The notes beneath the pieces were generated by a model. That model did no database searches. It was given only the letters and a program-made list of their open reading frames with translations, and was not told the DNA's origin. The position numbers were made by a program, and so were the translations under genes. Shown one piece after another: positions 17,785-26,640 of a stretch of 64,000 bases of DNA (position 1 is its first letter; the number at the start of each line of letters is the position of its first letter). The stretch comes from Haloplasmatales bacterium 4B (GTDB taxonomy: Bacteria > Bacillota_I > Bacilli_A > Haloplasmatales > Haloplasmataceae). Location of the stretch: positions 62,001 through 126,000 of the forward strand of contig NSKI01000002.1 of NCBI GenBank assembly GCA_003586005.1, written 5' to 3'.

Positions 17785-19359
17785 CTACCTACTTGAAGCT
17801 AATATGCCGCGAATGGTCTCTCTACTAGGGTTAATTTTAACATATAATGAATTACTTGAAAATAAATAATTTTCAAAAGAACCTAATTTTAACAAAGTTA
17901 TTTTTAATAAATCTCTACCTAACAGCTGCTCTATATTAAGATAATCTGAATCTAGCTGTTTTAAGTGCTCATGAATTTTTTGTTTGATTGTTAATTCATT
18001 TAAATTTCCTCTTGCTTCTAAATAAATATGGAGTTTAGGTTCGTTTTTATCATACTCTTTACACGCAACCCAATTAACTACATCTATTTGACTTAGTTTT
18101 AAGGCTTGTTCGATTGTAGTTTCGGTGATTCGGGTAAAACCAGCTAAATCAATAATATTCGATATTCGATCAATATAGCGTATTTGAGGTAATTTAATAT
18201 TATATACTTTGTCTTCTAGAGAAACACATTCAATCATGTCTCCTACTCGATATCTGACAAAGACTCCACCCCTAAATTTTGTAGTTACTAACTCATATTT
18301 TTGATTAGCTTCTAATTCATTAAATAAAAGGGTTTTAGGGATAAAATTTTTATCTCGGATACTTCTTATTGAATCTTTTTCTGGAATAAATTCTAAAAAA
18401 TTAACATCAGGAAAAAAAGTGAGACCACTATGTCCCCAAGTTTCAACGGCGGCTGTAGTAATTTCTGTGCCTCCATAAATTTCTAATGGTCGTTTTCCAA
18501 AATAGTAATCAATCTTGTCTCTAAATGCTAATGAATCAGTTCCGGCGCAGATAATTCCTTTAAAGTTAAATAAATCTTTAGGTAATATAGGCTGCTTTTT
18601 AATGTATTTTTTTATAAAGGCCTTAGCCAACTTCATTTTCATTTTAAATGTTTTTGGTTTAATAATTTTCTTTTCCCGGGTACTATTACGAGAGATGAAT
18701 TCTTCGCCAATTTTAACAAGAACACTAGATAAGCCAAAGAATAAATCTACGCCTTTGTTTAAAGCCAGTTCAAAGCCTACTTTATTTCTCTCTCTAAATC
18801 CAAGGCTCTCAGCATCTTTAATCGGTGGCATGTATTCAAACTCAATTTCATTTTTTAAAACATAAGGAGCAAGTCCAGTTAAATATGGTAGAGGGGCCAT
18901 TCCATATAGAAATTTATCTTTTGCCCGTAATGAGAACTCTCCCTTTTTCTTACTAGTCGCTAAAATAAGAGTAGCAATAAATGATTTTGTATGCTCATCA
19001 ATCATGTTTTGCGAATAAGGTGCTTGTTTCATATCATCTTGTGTACCACCTTTCCATGTTGTTTTAATCCAATAAACAGTTTTGCATGGTAAGGCATCCT
19101 CTTTTTGATTTAATAAAACATCAGCATAATCTTCATAGGTTGTTAATGGAACCCGATTCCTAAAATCACTAAGAGTTGTAGGTTTTATTTCTCCCATAAT
19201 TTTTTTTCCAATTTTACTTTTGTAAAGGATATCAATTTGTTCAATTAATAACCTTTCTTGTATTTGCATGAACTCATCGATATTTAAATCAAGGAAACCA
19301 CAATATTTTTCCCAAATTTTATCATAATCTTCTTTTCTCAACATCTCTTGTAAATTCAT
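17785..19359 (-). CDS. GH3-family acyl-adenylating enzyme
   Basis: 524 residues related to plant and bacterial GH3 acyl acid-amido synthetases. It has the N-terminal PLTTYEDYADVL, WIKTTWKGGTQDD at the ATP site, EIYGGTEITTAA and a C-terminal FVRYRVGDMIE, in the usual order. GH3 enzymes adenylate a carboxylic acid and couple it to an amine or amino acid. The bacterial substrates are largely unknown. Its ATG overlaps the stop of the methyltransferase-like gene upstream by four bases, so the two are translationally coupled. Confidence 0.82.
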   Translation of the reverse strand: MNLQEMLRKEDYDKIWEKYCGFLDLNIDEFMQIQERLLIEQIDILYKSKIGKKIMGEIKPTTLSDFRNRVPLTTYEDYADVLLNQKEDALPCKTVYWIKTTWKGGTQDDMKQAPYSQNMIDEHTKSFIATLILATSKKKGEFSLRAKDKFLYGMAPLPYLTGLAPYVLKNEIEFEYMPPIKDAESLGFRERNKVGFELALNKGVDLFFGLSSVLVKIGEEFISRNSTREKKIIKPKTFKMKMKLAKAFIKKYIKKQPILPKDLFNFKGIICAGTDSLAFRDKIDYYFGKRPLEIYGGTEITTAAVETWGHSGLTFFPDVNFLEFIPEKDSIRSIRDKNFIPKTLLFNELEANQKYELVTTKFRGGVFVRYRVGDMIECVSLEDKVYNIKLPQIRYIDRISNIIDLAGFTRITETTIEQALKLSQIDVVNWVACKEYDKNEPKLHIYLEARGNLNELTIKQKIHEHLKQLDSDYLNIEQLLGRDLLKITLLKLGSFENYLFSSNSLYVKINPSRETIRGILASSR

Positions 19360-19922
19360 TTTCTTCCCCCATATTCAATCATTTTTTTAATACTATCTAT
19401 AGTAGGCAATAACATTGGCGTTGATTTTTGATAAAGATGATAATTAATAAATTGTTTTTTAAAAATATATTTTTCTTGTATAAGAACATAACAGATATCG
19501 ATAAATGTCCAGGTAATACCAGCTATTAAAACGAGTTTTGCACCAGTTAGTAAAAATATATTTATAAACATCATAAAAAACCACAATACACCTGGATGAC
19601 GGCACAGTGCGTATGTTCCAGAGTCTATTAAAGTATTATTTGGATCCTTAAATTTATATGTTTTTGTAAACGGAATTTCTAAAAACAGTGAGTAAATTAA
19701 TAAACCAAAAAACACAAAGAAAAAAAATCCCGCTGGAATTCTTACTGCATTGTTATAAAATTTGTAATCTGCATTTAACAGTAAATTAATAAGTGAAAAG
19801 ATAAATAAAACTAATCCGCTTATACCAAATAATAGTTTTAGAAAGTGCTGCTTTTTTAGAGTGAAAACATCAAATAACAACATTAACACAAATGAAATAC
19901 TTCCAGAAATAATGTAATACAT
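19356..19922 (-). CDS. Isoprenylcysteine-carboxyl-methyltransferase-like membrane protein
   Basis: 188 residues with four to five transmembrane helices. The signature DSGTYALCRHPGVLWFF, with RHP before a hydrophobic helix, is typical of ICMT/NnrU/phospholipid methyltransferase-like families, which use S-adenosylmethionine at the membrane. It is first in the operon with GH3 and the GGDEF/HD-GYP protein, about 37 bases downstream of a good promoter. A lipid-linked acid, adenylated by GH3, is an attractive joint substrate but is only an inference. Confidence 0.72.
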   Translation of the reverse strand: MYYIISGSISFVLMLLFDVFTLKKQHFLKLLFGISGLVLFIFSLINLLLNADYKFYNNAVRIPAGFFFFVFFGLLIYSLFLEIPFTKTYKFKDPNNTLIDSGTYALCRHPGVLWFFMMFINIFLLTGAKLVLIAGITWTFIDICYVLIQEKYIFKKQFINYHLYQKSTPMLLPTIDSIKKMIEYGGRK

Positions 19923-19958
19923 TCTCTCATATTCCCTTTCCTAATATTTATAATCTAA

Positions 19959-19987
19959 TTATAACAGAATAGTATATAATATCCAAA
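19959..19987 (-). promoter_or_regulatory. Promoter for the methyltransferase-GH3-GGDEF operon
   Basis: On the minus strand TTGGAT (19982-19987) and TATAAT (19959-19964) are 17 bases apart, 37 bases before the first start codon. Confidence 0.75.
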
Positions 19988-20124
19988 AATTACCTTTAAT
20001 AAATTGAAAAAAATATAATTAAAATTTAGATAAATTGTTTAGCCTTAATAAAATTAGAATTATTCCTTAGAATCTAAGGTTATTTTAACGGGAAAAACAG
20101 GAAAAGATTAATCATATTAGAAAA

Positions 20125-20153
20125 TTGACTTATTTAAATTTATCAGTTATTAT
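20125..20153 (+). promoter_or_regulatory. Promoter for glpX
   Basis: TTGACT (20125-20130) and TATTAT (20148-20153) with a 17-base spacer. It is divergent from the promoter at 19959 and 35 bases upstream of the glpX ATG, which excludes any longer glpX N-terminus. Confidence 0.7.
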
Positions 20154-20187
20154 AAATTTGATAATAGATGAGTTAGGAGAAAATAAA

Positions 20188-21201
20188 ATGTTAAGAATGA
20201 GAAACATTGTTTTTGAATTTTCACGTATTACCGAACAAGGTGCACTTGCAGCTTATAAATATATTGGCAGGTATGATAAAAATGCTGCTGATGGTGCAGC
20301 TGTAAAGGCCATGAGGTATATGATGAATATCTTGGATTTTAACGGGGAAATAGTGATTGGAGAAGGGGAAATGGATGAAGCACCAATGCTTTATATTGGT
20401 GAAAAAGTTGGGAAAGGGGGAATGAATCTTGATATCGCTGTTGATCCGATTGATGGTACTAAATTAGTATCTGAAGGCAAAAACAATTCTGTATGTGTCT
20501 TAGCAGCGGCAGAAAAAGGCTTGATTCTAAAAGCTCCTGATATGTATATGGAAAAATTGGCGGTTAATGAAACAGCTAAAGACGCCATTGATTTAGACCT
20601 GCCCTTAAAAGATAATTTACTAAATATTGCAACTGCACTTAACAAAGAAATTTCAGATTTAACAGTTGCGATACTAGATAGGGAACGTCATGAAGAAACA
20701 ATAAACATGATGAAATCATTAAATATTAAAATATATACCTTTAGTGATGGCGATATTGTTACAGGTTTATTAACTTGTATGCCATTTAGTGATGTTGATG
20801 TATTATATGGAATAGGAGGAGCACCTGAGGGTGTGCTATTAGCAACAGCAGTAAGGGCTTTGGGCGGAAACATGCAAGGAAAATTGATTCCGTATTCAAA
20901 AGTGTACCCAAATGATAGTAATTGTAAAGAATTAGCTAAAATAGAAAAAGAGCGATGTGCTGAAATTGGTGTAAAAATTGGTAAAAAATTGGAATTAGAT
21001 GATTTAGTAAGGGGAGACGATTTCATCTTTTCTTTAACTGGTATTACTAATGGTGATTTAGTACAAGGTGTTCACAGAGTTAATAATATGGCTACAACTG
21101 AAACACTACTAATTCGAGGAAAATCACAAACAATTCGGATAATTAAGTCGACACACTTATTAGATAAAAAAGATGACTACTTATTAGACCTATTATTATA
21201 A
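20188..21201 (+). CDS. glpX: Class II fructose-1,6-bisphosphatase (GlpX type)
   Basis: 337 residues. FBPase II converts fructose-1,6-bisphosphate to fructose-6-phosphate in gluconeogenesis. Motifs are GEGEMDEAPMLYIGE, the metal-binding DIAVDPIDGTKLVSEG and GIGGAPEGVLLATAVRALGG. The start at 20188 is chosen because AGGAG lies nine bases upstream and the promoter lies between 20125 and 20153. The gene stands alone with its own promoter, next to but divergent from the signalling operon. Confidence 0.93.
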   Translation: MLRMRNIVFEFSRITEQGALAAYKYIGRYDKNAADGAAVKAMRYMMNILDFNGEIVIGEGEMDEAPMLYIGEKVGKGGMNLDIAVDPIDGTKLVSEGKNNSVCVLAAAEKGLILKAPDMYMEKLAVNETAKDAIDLDLPLKDNLLNIATALNKEISDLTVAILDRERHEETINMMKSLNIKIYTFSDGDIVTGLLTCMPFSDVDVLYGIGGAPEGVLLATAVRALGGNMQGKLIPYSKVYPNDSNCKELAKIEKERCAEIGVKIGKKLELDDLVRGDDFIFSLTGITNGDLVQGVHRVNNMATTETLLIRGKSQTIRIIKSTHLLDKKDDYLLDLLL

Positions 21202-21286
21202 TTTTAGTGAAATTAATGATAAATAGTTAATATTTATTAATTTTAATTCATATTATTTACTGATAGCTTTTGCAAGGAGTGATGAT

Positions 21287-21946
21287 ATGAATAAAGATAT
21301 TAATAATATAATTAAAAAAAATAAGTATCGTTCAAAATTTTATCAGCAGTATAGCAAAGGGAGTAAAGCTAAAAAACATGTTTCAAAACAAACTGGATCA
21401 TATCGATTTAACTCAATAACAAATAAAATCTTAGTATGTGTCATATTATTTTTAGTATTATTAATTAGCAAAAATAGTGAGAAACTAGGGTTTATTTATA
21501 ATACTACATTTAAAAATATGAACTTTATGCAAGTTAAAGCTTTTGTTGACCAAAATTTAAATGGTATTTTCCCAAAAACAGATGATGAAAATAAATATGT
21601 AGATGCTGTTGTGATTGAATTAGATTCCACTTCAACTTATCGTGATGGGTTAATCATTGAAACAGATTTTTCTTCTCCAGTTCAATCATGTGTAGATGGG
21701 ATTGTTATAAGAATATATAAAGATGATGATTTAGGGAAATTAATTGTAATTCAAGACGAGAATGGTTATGAATATCATTATGGATATTTAGATAATATTG
21801 ATATTGGGTTATATCAATCTGTTTCCTATGGTGAGGTTATAGGAGTAGGTAGAAATAATGAGTTAATGCAAGGTGAGTATTATTTAGCTATTAAAGATGG
21901 ACTAAAATTTCTAGATGCATTGCAAGTGATAAATAATGAAAATTAA
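21287..21946 (+). CDS. spoIVFA: SpoIVFA-like protein (single TM, degenerate M23/LytM domain)
   Basis: 219 residues with a basic N-terminus, one transmembrane helix (about 46-63, ILVCVILFLVLLI) and a C-terminal LytM-like domain. The latter (SSPVQSCVDGIVIRIYKDDD, then HYGYLDNIDIG) lacks a clear HxxxD zinc site. In Bacillus, SpoIVFA holds the SpoIVFB protease in the forespore membrane. Here the gene overlaps the spoIVFB-like gene by 11 bases and precedes rplU, as in B. subtilis. That synteny is the main argument for the name. Confidence 0.75.
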   Translation: MNKDINNIIKKNKYRSKFYQQYSKGSKAKKHVSKQTGSYRFNSITNKILVCVILFLVLLISKNSEKLGFIYNTTFKNMNFMQVKAFVDQNLNGIFPKTDDENKYVDAVVIELDSTSTYRDGLIIETDFSSPVQSCVDGIVIRIYKDDDLGKLIVIQDENGYEYHYGYLDNIDIGLYQSVSYGEVIGVGRNNELMQGEYYLAIKDGLKFLDALQVINNEN

Positions 21947-22670
21947 AATTTATACAATCACAGAGATTTATATATTTGTTTGTTTAATTTCGGGTTATTT
22001 TTATGAAGTAATGACAATGTATTTTTGCCTTATATTTCATGAATTAGGACATCTTTTAATGATTAAGGTATTAAAGAAAAATATTGTTTTATTAGAAATA
22101 TCACCAATAGGTGGTATTTTGCATATTGATAAGTGTCAAAATGATCATAATTATAAAGAGTTTTTAATTTACATCAGTGGACCTCTAGCGAGTTTAGGAT
22201 TATTATTGTTCCTCAATTATCTAAATGTCTTTGTAATATTAAAGCAAAGTGCTTTTTATGTATTTATTTTAAATTTACTCCCAATACTTCCTTTAGATGG
22301 TGCTAAAATTTTAATGAGTTTAAAACAATATCTATTGCCATTTAGAAAAGTCTTAAAACTTATTACGGCTTTTTCAATTGGTATTTGTTTATTTCTTATT
22401 ATATATTTTATTAATAATTATAATTTTGTAATAATTTTAACGTTTTTTCTGTATATAAATTTAATGAGATATAAAAACATTCCTTATGAATACTACGAAT
22501 TTTTATGTTATAAACATTTTCATCATAATAGAAATTTAAAAGATAAAATATCTATAGCTAACAAAAAAATATATGATTTATTTTATAAAGGTTATCATAA
22601 TATCTTTTTTATTAATAATCAATTCAGTGATGAAGAAGAGGTTCTAAGGAATATTATCATAAAAAAATAA
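21936..22670 (+). CDS. spoIVFB: SpoIVFB-like site-2 protease (M50 metalloprotease)
   Basis: 244 residues, polytopic. HELGH at residues 35-39 is the zinc motif and LPILPLDGAKIL near residue 115 is the second conserved motif (LDG supplies the third ligand). GGILHID follows the first motif as in the family. In sporulating Bacilli this enzyme cleaves pro-sigma-K. The overlap with the spoIVFA-like gene and the position before rplU support the same role; a general S2P is the alternative. Confidence 0.82.
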   Translation: MKIKIYTITEIYIFVCLISGYFYEVMTMYFCLIFHELGHLLMIKVLKKNIVLLEISPIGGILHIDKCQNDHNYKEFLIYISGPLASLGLLLFLNYLNVFVILKQSAFYVFILNLLPILPLDGAKILMSLKQYLLPFRKVLKLITAFSIGICLFLIIYFINNYNFVIILTFFLYINLMRYKNIPYEYYEFLCYKHFHHNRNLKDKISIANKKIYDLFYKGYHNIFFINNQFSDEEEVLRNIIIKK

Positions 22671-22679
22671 TTATATTTT

Positions 22680-22711
22680 ATCAGTTGTTTTTACAGCTGA
22701 TTTTATTTTTG
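22680..22711 (+). terminator. Terminator after spoIVFB
   Basis: ATCAGTTG pairs with CAGCTGAT (one G-T pair) around TTTTTA, followed by a T-rich tract. Confidence 0.6.
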
Positions 22712-22874
22712 AACAAAATTGTACTATTGTCCAAATTTCGACAAAGCAAGCCATTTGTCTAGTGATATAATCTTATTAATCTTTACTTTGGTAAAGTGAA
22801 GATGTGTTGTGTGGTTATATAATCTAACTTAATTGATAGTTTATATAAAAATAAAAAATTGGAGGGTGATATTT

Positions 22875-24011
22875 TTGAAAAATATCAAAATTATGTGTAG
22901 TTTTTTGACTATTGCTTTCTTTATTGTGTTTTTCACATCTTTTAACTTAGAAGCTTCTGCTGAGTCAACAAGTAAGGTAATAGTAGTATTGGATAGCAAT
23001 GTTTCAATTGATACAGTTGATTTTAGTACTGAATATGACTTGGATGGCGTTAAAAAGTTAAAAGGAATTAATGGACTAAGTTTTACTATTCCTGATCGTA
23101 ATCTAAGAGCCCTAGCAAATGATCCAAAAATTAAATTTGTTGCAAAAGATGACATTGTGACAGCATTAAAAACTACAGAGTCAATTCAAGCTGAAACACT
23201 ACCATGGGGAATTGACATCGTTGAAGCCGACCAAGTATGGGGTACGTATACAGGTGCTGGAATTAACGTAGCTGTACTTGATACAGGTATTGATATGGAC
23301 CACCCAGATTTAGCTGTAAATATTAAAGGTGGTATTAACATTATTAGTACTCGTAAAACATTTGATGATGATAACGGACATGGCACACATGTTTCGGGCA
23401 CAATTGCGGCAGTTAGTAATGACATTGGTGTAGTTGGTGTTGCGCCTGAAGCTAATTTATATGGCGTTAAAGTTCTTAATAGAAGAGGTAGTGGGTATAC
23501 TTCTGACATAATTGCTGGTATTGAATGGTCAGTTGATAACAATATGGATATAATAAGTATGAGCCTAAGTTCAGCTTATTACAATGAAGCATTAGAAGTT
23601 GCTATTAATTATGCTTATAATAATGGTGTAATTATAGTTGCTGCTAGTGGAAATGAAAGTACATCTGTAAGTTATCCTGCTGCTTATGATAATGTTATCG
23701 GAGTATCAGCAATAGATCAAAATTATGATTTAGCTTATTTCTCTAATTTTGGTCCGGAAATTGATGTCACTGCTCCTGGTGTAGGTATAATTTCTACTTA
23801 TTATAAAGGAGGATATGCTATTATGGATGGAACATCAATGGCTACTCCACATGTAACTGGTGTTATTGCTTTAATGCTAGAATCAGGAACTGCTAATACA
23901 TATGAAGATGTGTTGGCAAGATTTGCTTCAGGCTGTGTAGATTTGGGTGAACCTGGAAAAGATATCTATTTTGGATTTGGACTAGTAGATGCATCGGTAT
24001 TAATTAATTAA
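22875..24011 (+). CDS. Secreted subtilisin-like serine protease (S8) with I9 propeptide
   Basis: 378 residues from TTG 22875, chosen because GGAGGGTGAT precedes it and a clean signal peptide follows (cleavage after EASA). The I9 inhibitor propeptide covers about residues 30-95. The mature protease has D136 (VLDTGID), H169 (NGHGTHVSG), oxyanion N260 (ASGNES) and S321 (GTSMATPH), so it should be active. Length and order resemble Bacillus alkaline proteases. It sits between spoIVFB and rplU, a place occupied by nothing in B. subtilis, with its own terminators on both sides. Confidence 0.92.
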   Translation: MKNIKIMCSFLTIAFFIVFFTSFNLEASAESTSKVIVVLDSNVSIDTVDFSTEYDLDGVKKLKGINGLSFTIPDRNLRALANDPKIKFVAKDDIVTALKTTESIQAETLPWGIDIVEADQVWGTYTGAGINVAVLDTGIDMDHPDLAVNIKGGINIISTRKTFDDDNGHGTHVSGTIAAVSNDIGVVGVAPEANLYGVKVLNRRGSGYTSDIIAGIEWSVDNNMDIISMSLSSAYYNEALEVAINYAYNNGVIIVAASGNESTSVSYPAAYDNVIGVSAIDQNYDLAYFSNFGPEIDVTAPGVGIISTYYKGGYAIMDGTSMATPHVTGVIALMLESGTANTYEDVLARFASGCVDLGEPGKDIYFGFGLVDASVLIN

Positions 24012-24026
24012 AATATTATAAAATTG

Positions 24027-24060
24027 GTGGAAGGTTATTATTTAACCTTCCACCTTTTTT
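24027..24060 (+). terminator. Strong intrinsic terminator after the subtilisin gene
   Basis: Perfect 12-bp stem GGTGGAAGGTTA/TAACCTTCCACC with a 5-base loop and T6 tail. Confidence 0.93.
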
Positions 24061-24158
24061 CCTTTTAGATTTATGGATAAAATCATTTTAAAACGTTACA
24101 ATAAATTATGAATAGGAGAATGTAGGGAAATCATAACATTTTTTTAATAAAAAAATTA

Positions 24159-24187
24159 TTGACTAATATATTAATGTTTGATATACT
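24159..24187 (+). promoter_or_regulatory. Promoter of the rplU-prp-rpmA operon
   Basis: TTGACT (24159-24164) and TATACT (24182-24187) with a 17-base spacer; transcription would begin near 24194, about 105 bases before rplU. Confidence 0.8.
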
Positions 24188-24193
24188 TGTTAT

Positions 24194-24285
24194 GTTGTAT
24201 GCGCCTATGTTGCTACAACCGCTCCGAACAGGTCTTAAAAACAGATATTTGTTACCTGCAAGGCGAGTCTTAGTTATAATTAAAA
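24194..24285 (+). promoter_or_regulatory. Ribosomal protein L21 leader RNA
   Basis: The leader between promoter and rplU contains complementary pairs GTTGTA/TACAAC, CGCCT/AGGCG and CAGGT/ACCTG. The single-stranded CCGCTCCGAACAGGTC block resembles the known Bacillota L21 leader that mediates autoregulation of the operon. No covariance search was possible, so the assignment rests on position and this pairing pattern. Confidence 0.68.
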
Positions 24286-24298
24286 GGAGGTGCGTTTC

Positions 24299-24607
24299 AT
24301 GTACGCTATTATTAAAACTGGTGGGAAACAATTACGCGTTGAAGAAGGACAAACTATTTGGGTTGAAAAATTAGATGCTCAAGAAGGTGACGTTGTTGTA
24401 TTTGATGAAGTATTGTTAGTAGGTGGAAAAGATACTAAAGTTGGGTCTCCACTTGTTAACGGTGCAACTGTTACTGCTAAAATTGATAAACAAGGTAAGA
24501 GTAAAAAAATCATCGTTTTCAAATATAAACCTAAAAAACACACTAAGAAAAAACAAGGACACCGTCAACCATATACGCGTTTAATAATTGAAAAAATTAA
24601 TGCTTAA
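24299..24607 (+). CDS. rplU: 50S ribosomal protein L21
   Basis: 102 residues, [20 protein letters not shown], ending with [18 protein letters not shown], which binds 23S rRNA. The ATG at 24299 follows AAAAGGAGGTG; an in-frame GTG at 24290 is part of that ribosome site and is rejected. First gene of the L21-Prp-L27 operon. Confidence 0.97.
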   Translation: MYAIIKTGGKQLRVEEGQTIWVEKLDAQEGDVVVFDEVLLVGGKDTKVGSPLVNGATVTAKIDKQGKSKKIIVFKYKPKKHTKKKQGHRQPYTRLIIEKINA

Positions 24608-24618
24608 TAAGTGATATT

Positions 24619-24930
24619 ATGACAAATGTTATAATTATTTACAAAAATGATTTTATTTCAAATATTGAAATAAGAGGTCATGCTTTAAGTGCTCAATATG
24701 GTAGAGATACTATTTGTGCCGGGATTTCGACAGTAGTATTTGGAATTTGTAATGCGTTAGAGGAGTTAACGGATTATGATGAAAGTCAAATAAAATTTGA
24801 AGAAGAATTAATTGTCATCCCAAATATATCAAACAACAAAGAAATTCAATTAATTTGTGAAGTTTTGATTGTACAATTAAAAACAATTGAACAATCTTAT
24901 CCAAAATATATAGAAATATCTTTTCATTAG
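24619..24930 (+). CDS. prp: Ribosomal-processing cysteine protease Prp
   Basis: 103 residues (YsxB family). Catalytic His21 in RGHALSAQYGRD and Cys33 in TICAGIS are present. Prp removes the N-terminal extension of L27 in Bacillota. It lies between rplU and rpmA as usual, and the L27 encoded next has the matching cleavage sequence, so enzyme and substrate are both present. Confidence 0.93.
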   Translation: MTNVIIIYKNDFISNIEIRGHALSAQYGRDTICAGISTVVFGICNALEELTDYDESQIKFEEELIVIPNISNNKEIQLICEVLIVQLKTIEQSYPKYIEISFH

Positions 24931-24942
24931 GAGGTGTAACCT

Positions 24943-25227
24943 ATGAAGTTCATATTAGATATCCAATATTTCGCTTCTAAAAAAGGGGTTGGATCTACAC
25001 GTAATGGTCGTGATTCAGAATCTAAACGTTTAGGGGCTAAAAAATCTGACGGACAATTTGCAACTGCTGGTTCAATTTTATATCGTCAACGTGGAACTAA
25101 AATCCATCCAGGAACAAATGTAGGTAGAGGTGGAGACGACACTTTATTTGCTTTAATTGATGGTGTAGTTAAATTCGAAAGAATCAATAAAGAACGTAAA
25201 TGTGTTTCTGTTTATCCTGCAGAATAA
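24943..25227 (+). CDS. rpmA: 50S ribosomal protein L27 (with Prp-cleaved N-terminal extension)
   Basis: 94 residues. The N-terminus [15 protein letters not shown] has the extension and cleavage site typical of Bacillota and fits the Prp target (L-x-Q-x-FA then SKKG). The mature end reaches the peptidyl-transferase centre. [14 protein letters not shown]-type L27 core is intact. RBS AGGAGGTG. Confidence 0.96.
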   Translation: MKFILDIQYFASKKGVGSTRNGRDSESKRLGAKKSDGQFATAGSILYRQRGTKIHPGTNVGRGGDDTLFALIDGVVKFERINKERKCVSVYPAE

Positions 25228-25237
25228 TTGATTATAG

Positions 25238-25260
25238 AGCCCTACGGGGCTTTATTTTTT
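25238..25260 (+). terminator. Terminator after rpmA
   Basis: AGCCC-TACG-GGGCT hairpin, a very stable C(UACG)G tetraloop, followed by a T-rich tail. Confidence 0.88.
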
Positions 25261-25310
25261 TGTAAGTTGTATATAATAAAACAAATGACATTTTTGTTTG
25301 AGGTGAAATA

Positions 25311-26594
25311 ATGTTTATAGATGAGGTCAAAATAAAAGTAAAAGCCGGTGATGGTGGAGATGGAATAGTCACTTGGCGACATGAATACAAGGTTGAAAGA
25401 GGCGGACCATTTGGTGGAAATGGTGGACATGGCGGAAGTATCATTTTTAAAGTTGACAGTGGTTTATCGACTTTGATGGATTTTCGCTATAACAAACACA
25501 TTAAAGCCAAGAATGGTGAAAAAGGTAAGACTAAAACACAGCATGGAAAAAATTCGGAAAATTTGTATATAAAAGTTCCTCAAGGAAGTACTATTTATGA
25601 TGTTAAAACTGGGTTGATTATAGCTGATCTAACAGAGGTTGGACAAGTTGCAGTTATCGCAAAAGGTGGTCGAGGTGGAAGAGGGAATGCTGCTTTTGCT
25701 ACTTCTCGTAATGTTGCACCAGAGTTTTGTGAGTTAGGAGCACCGGGACAATCGCGCGAAATCAAAATTGTCTTAAAAGTTTTAGCTGATGTAGGTCTAG
25801 TAGGTTTTCCATCTGTAGGAAAATCAACTATTATCGCCTCAGTAACAAGTGCTAGACCTAAAATTGCTGCTTATCACTTTACAACTTTAATTCCCAATTT
25901 GGGAGTAGTTTCAGTCCCTGATGGACGTTCTTTTGTTATGGCAGATTTACCAGGTTTAATTGAAGGAGCTTCGAGTGGAGCTGGTCTTGGAATTCAATTT
26001 TTAAAACATATAGAACGAACAAGAGTTATTATTCATGTTGTAGATATGTCTGGCAGCGATGAACAAGATCCGTATGAAAATTACTTGAAAATTAATAAAG
26101 AATTATCAAGTTATAAAATGAACTTGTTAAAAAGACCACAAATAGTTATCGCTAATAAAATGGATTTGCCCGAGGCTAAAAATAATCTTGAACTTTTTAA
26201 TAAACGAATTAAAGAAGATATTCAAGTAATTCCAATTTCAGCATTGACACATCAAAATTTAAATGAGATGTTGTATAAAATTGCTGATTTATTAGAAACA
26301 GCTGAATACTTCCCTGTCTATGAAGATGAAGAATTTCAAGAATATCAGGTTTTTGAAATTGATGAAGATAAACCAAAATTCGAGATTAATTTGGCATCAG
26401 ATAATATTTACGTCGTTACTGGCGAGTTAATTGAAAGAATATTTAAAATGACTAATTTTACACAACATGAATCTGTCCGCCGATTTTCAAAAATGTTGAG
26501 AAAATATGGCGTAGATAATGCTTTAAGAGAAAAAGGTGTGAAAAATGGCGATATAGTCAGAATTTTTGATTACGAATTTGAATTTATAGATTAA
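25311..26594 (+). CDS. obg: Obg GTPase (ribosome assembly, stress)
   Basis: 427 residues. It has the glycine-rich Obg fold (GGPFGGNGGHGGS, GGRGGRGNAAFATS), the G domain with GFPSVGKST, DLPGLIEGA and NKMD, and a C-terminal OCT domain (FTQHESVRRFSKMLRKYGVD). Obg acts in 50S assembly and links to the stress and sporulation response in Bacillus. It follows rpmA as in B. subtilis, but spo0B, normally between them, is absent here. A TATAAT at 25272 may give it its own promoter. Confidence 0.96.
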   Translation: MFIDEVKIKVKAGDGGDGIVTWRHEYKVERGGPFGGNGGHGGSIIFKVDSGLSTLMDFRYNKHIKAKNGEKGKTKTQHGKNSENLYIKVPQGSTIYDVKTGLIIADLTEVGQVAVIAKGGRGGRGNAAFATSRNVAPEFCELGAPGQSREIKIVLKVLADVGLVGFPSVGKSTIIASVTSARPKIAAYHFTTLIPNLGVVSVPDGRSFVMADLPGLIEGASSGAGLGIQFLKHIERTRVIIHVVDMSGSDEQDPYENYLKINKELSSYKMNLLKRPQIVIANKMDLPEAKNNLELFNKRIKEDIQVIPISALTHQNLNEMLYKIADLLETAEYFPVYEDEEFQEYQVFEIDEDKPKFEINLASDNIYVVTGELIERIFKMTNFTQHESVRRFSKMLRKYGVDNALREKGVKNGDIVRIFDYEFEFID

Positions 26595-26600
26595 TAAAAT

Positions 26601-26640
26601 AACTTCCTTCTTAATAAGATTATATGAAGGGAGTTTTTTT
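26601..26640 (+). terminator. Terminator after obg whose 3' arm is also the ribosome site of the next gene
   Basis: AACTTCCTTC (26601-26610) pairs with GAAGGGAGTT (26626-26635), followed by T7 directly touching the ATG at 26641. GAAGGGAG is the only ribosome-binding sequence for that ATG. Confidence 0.75.
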
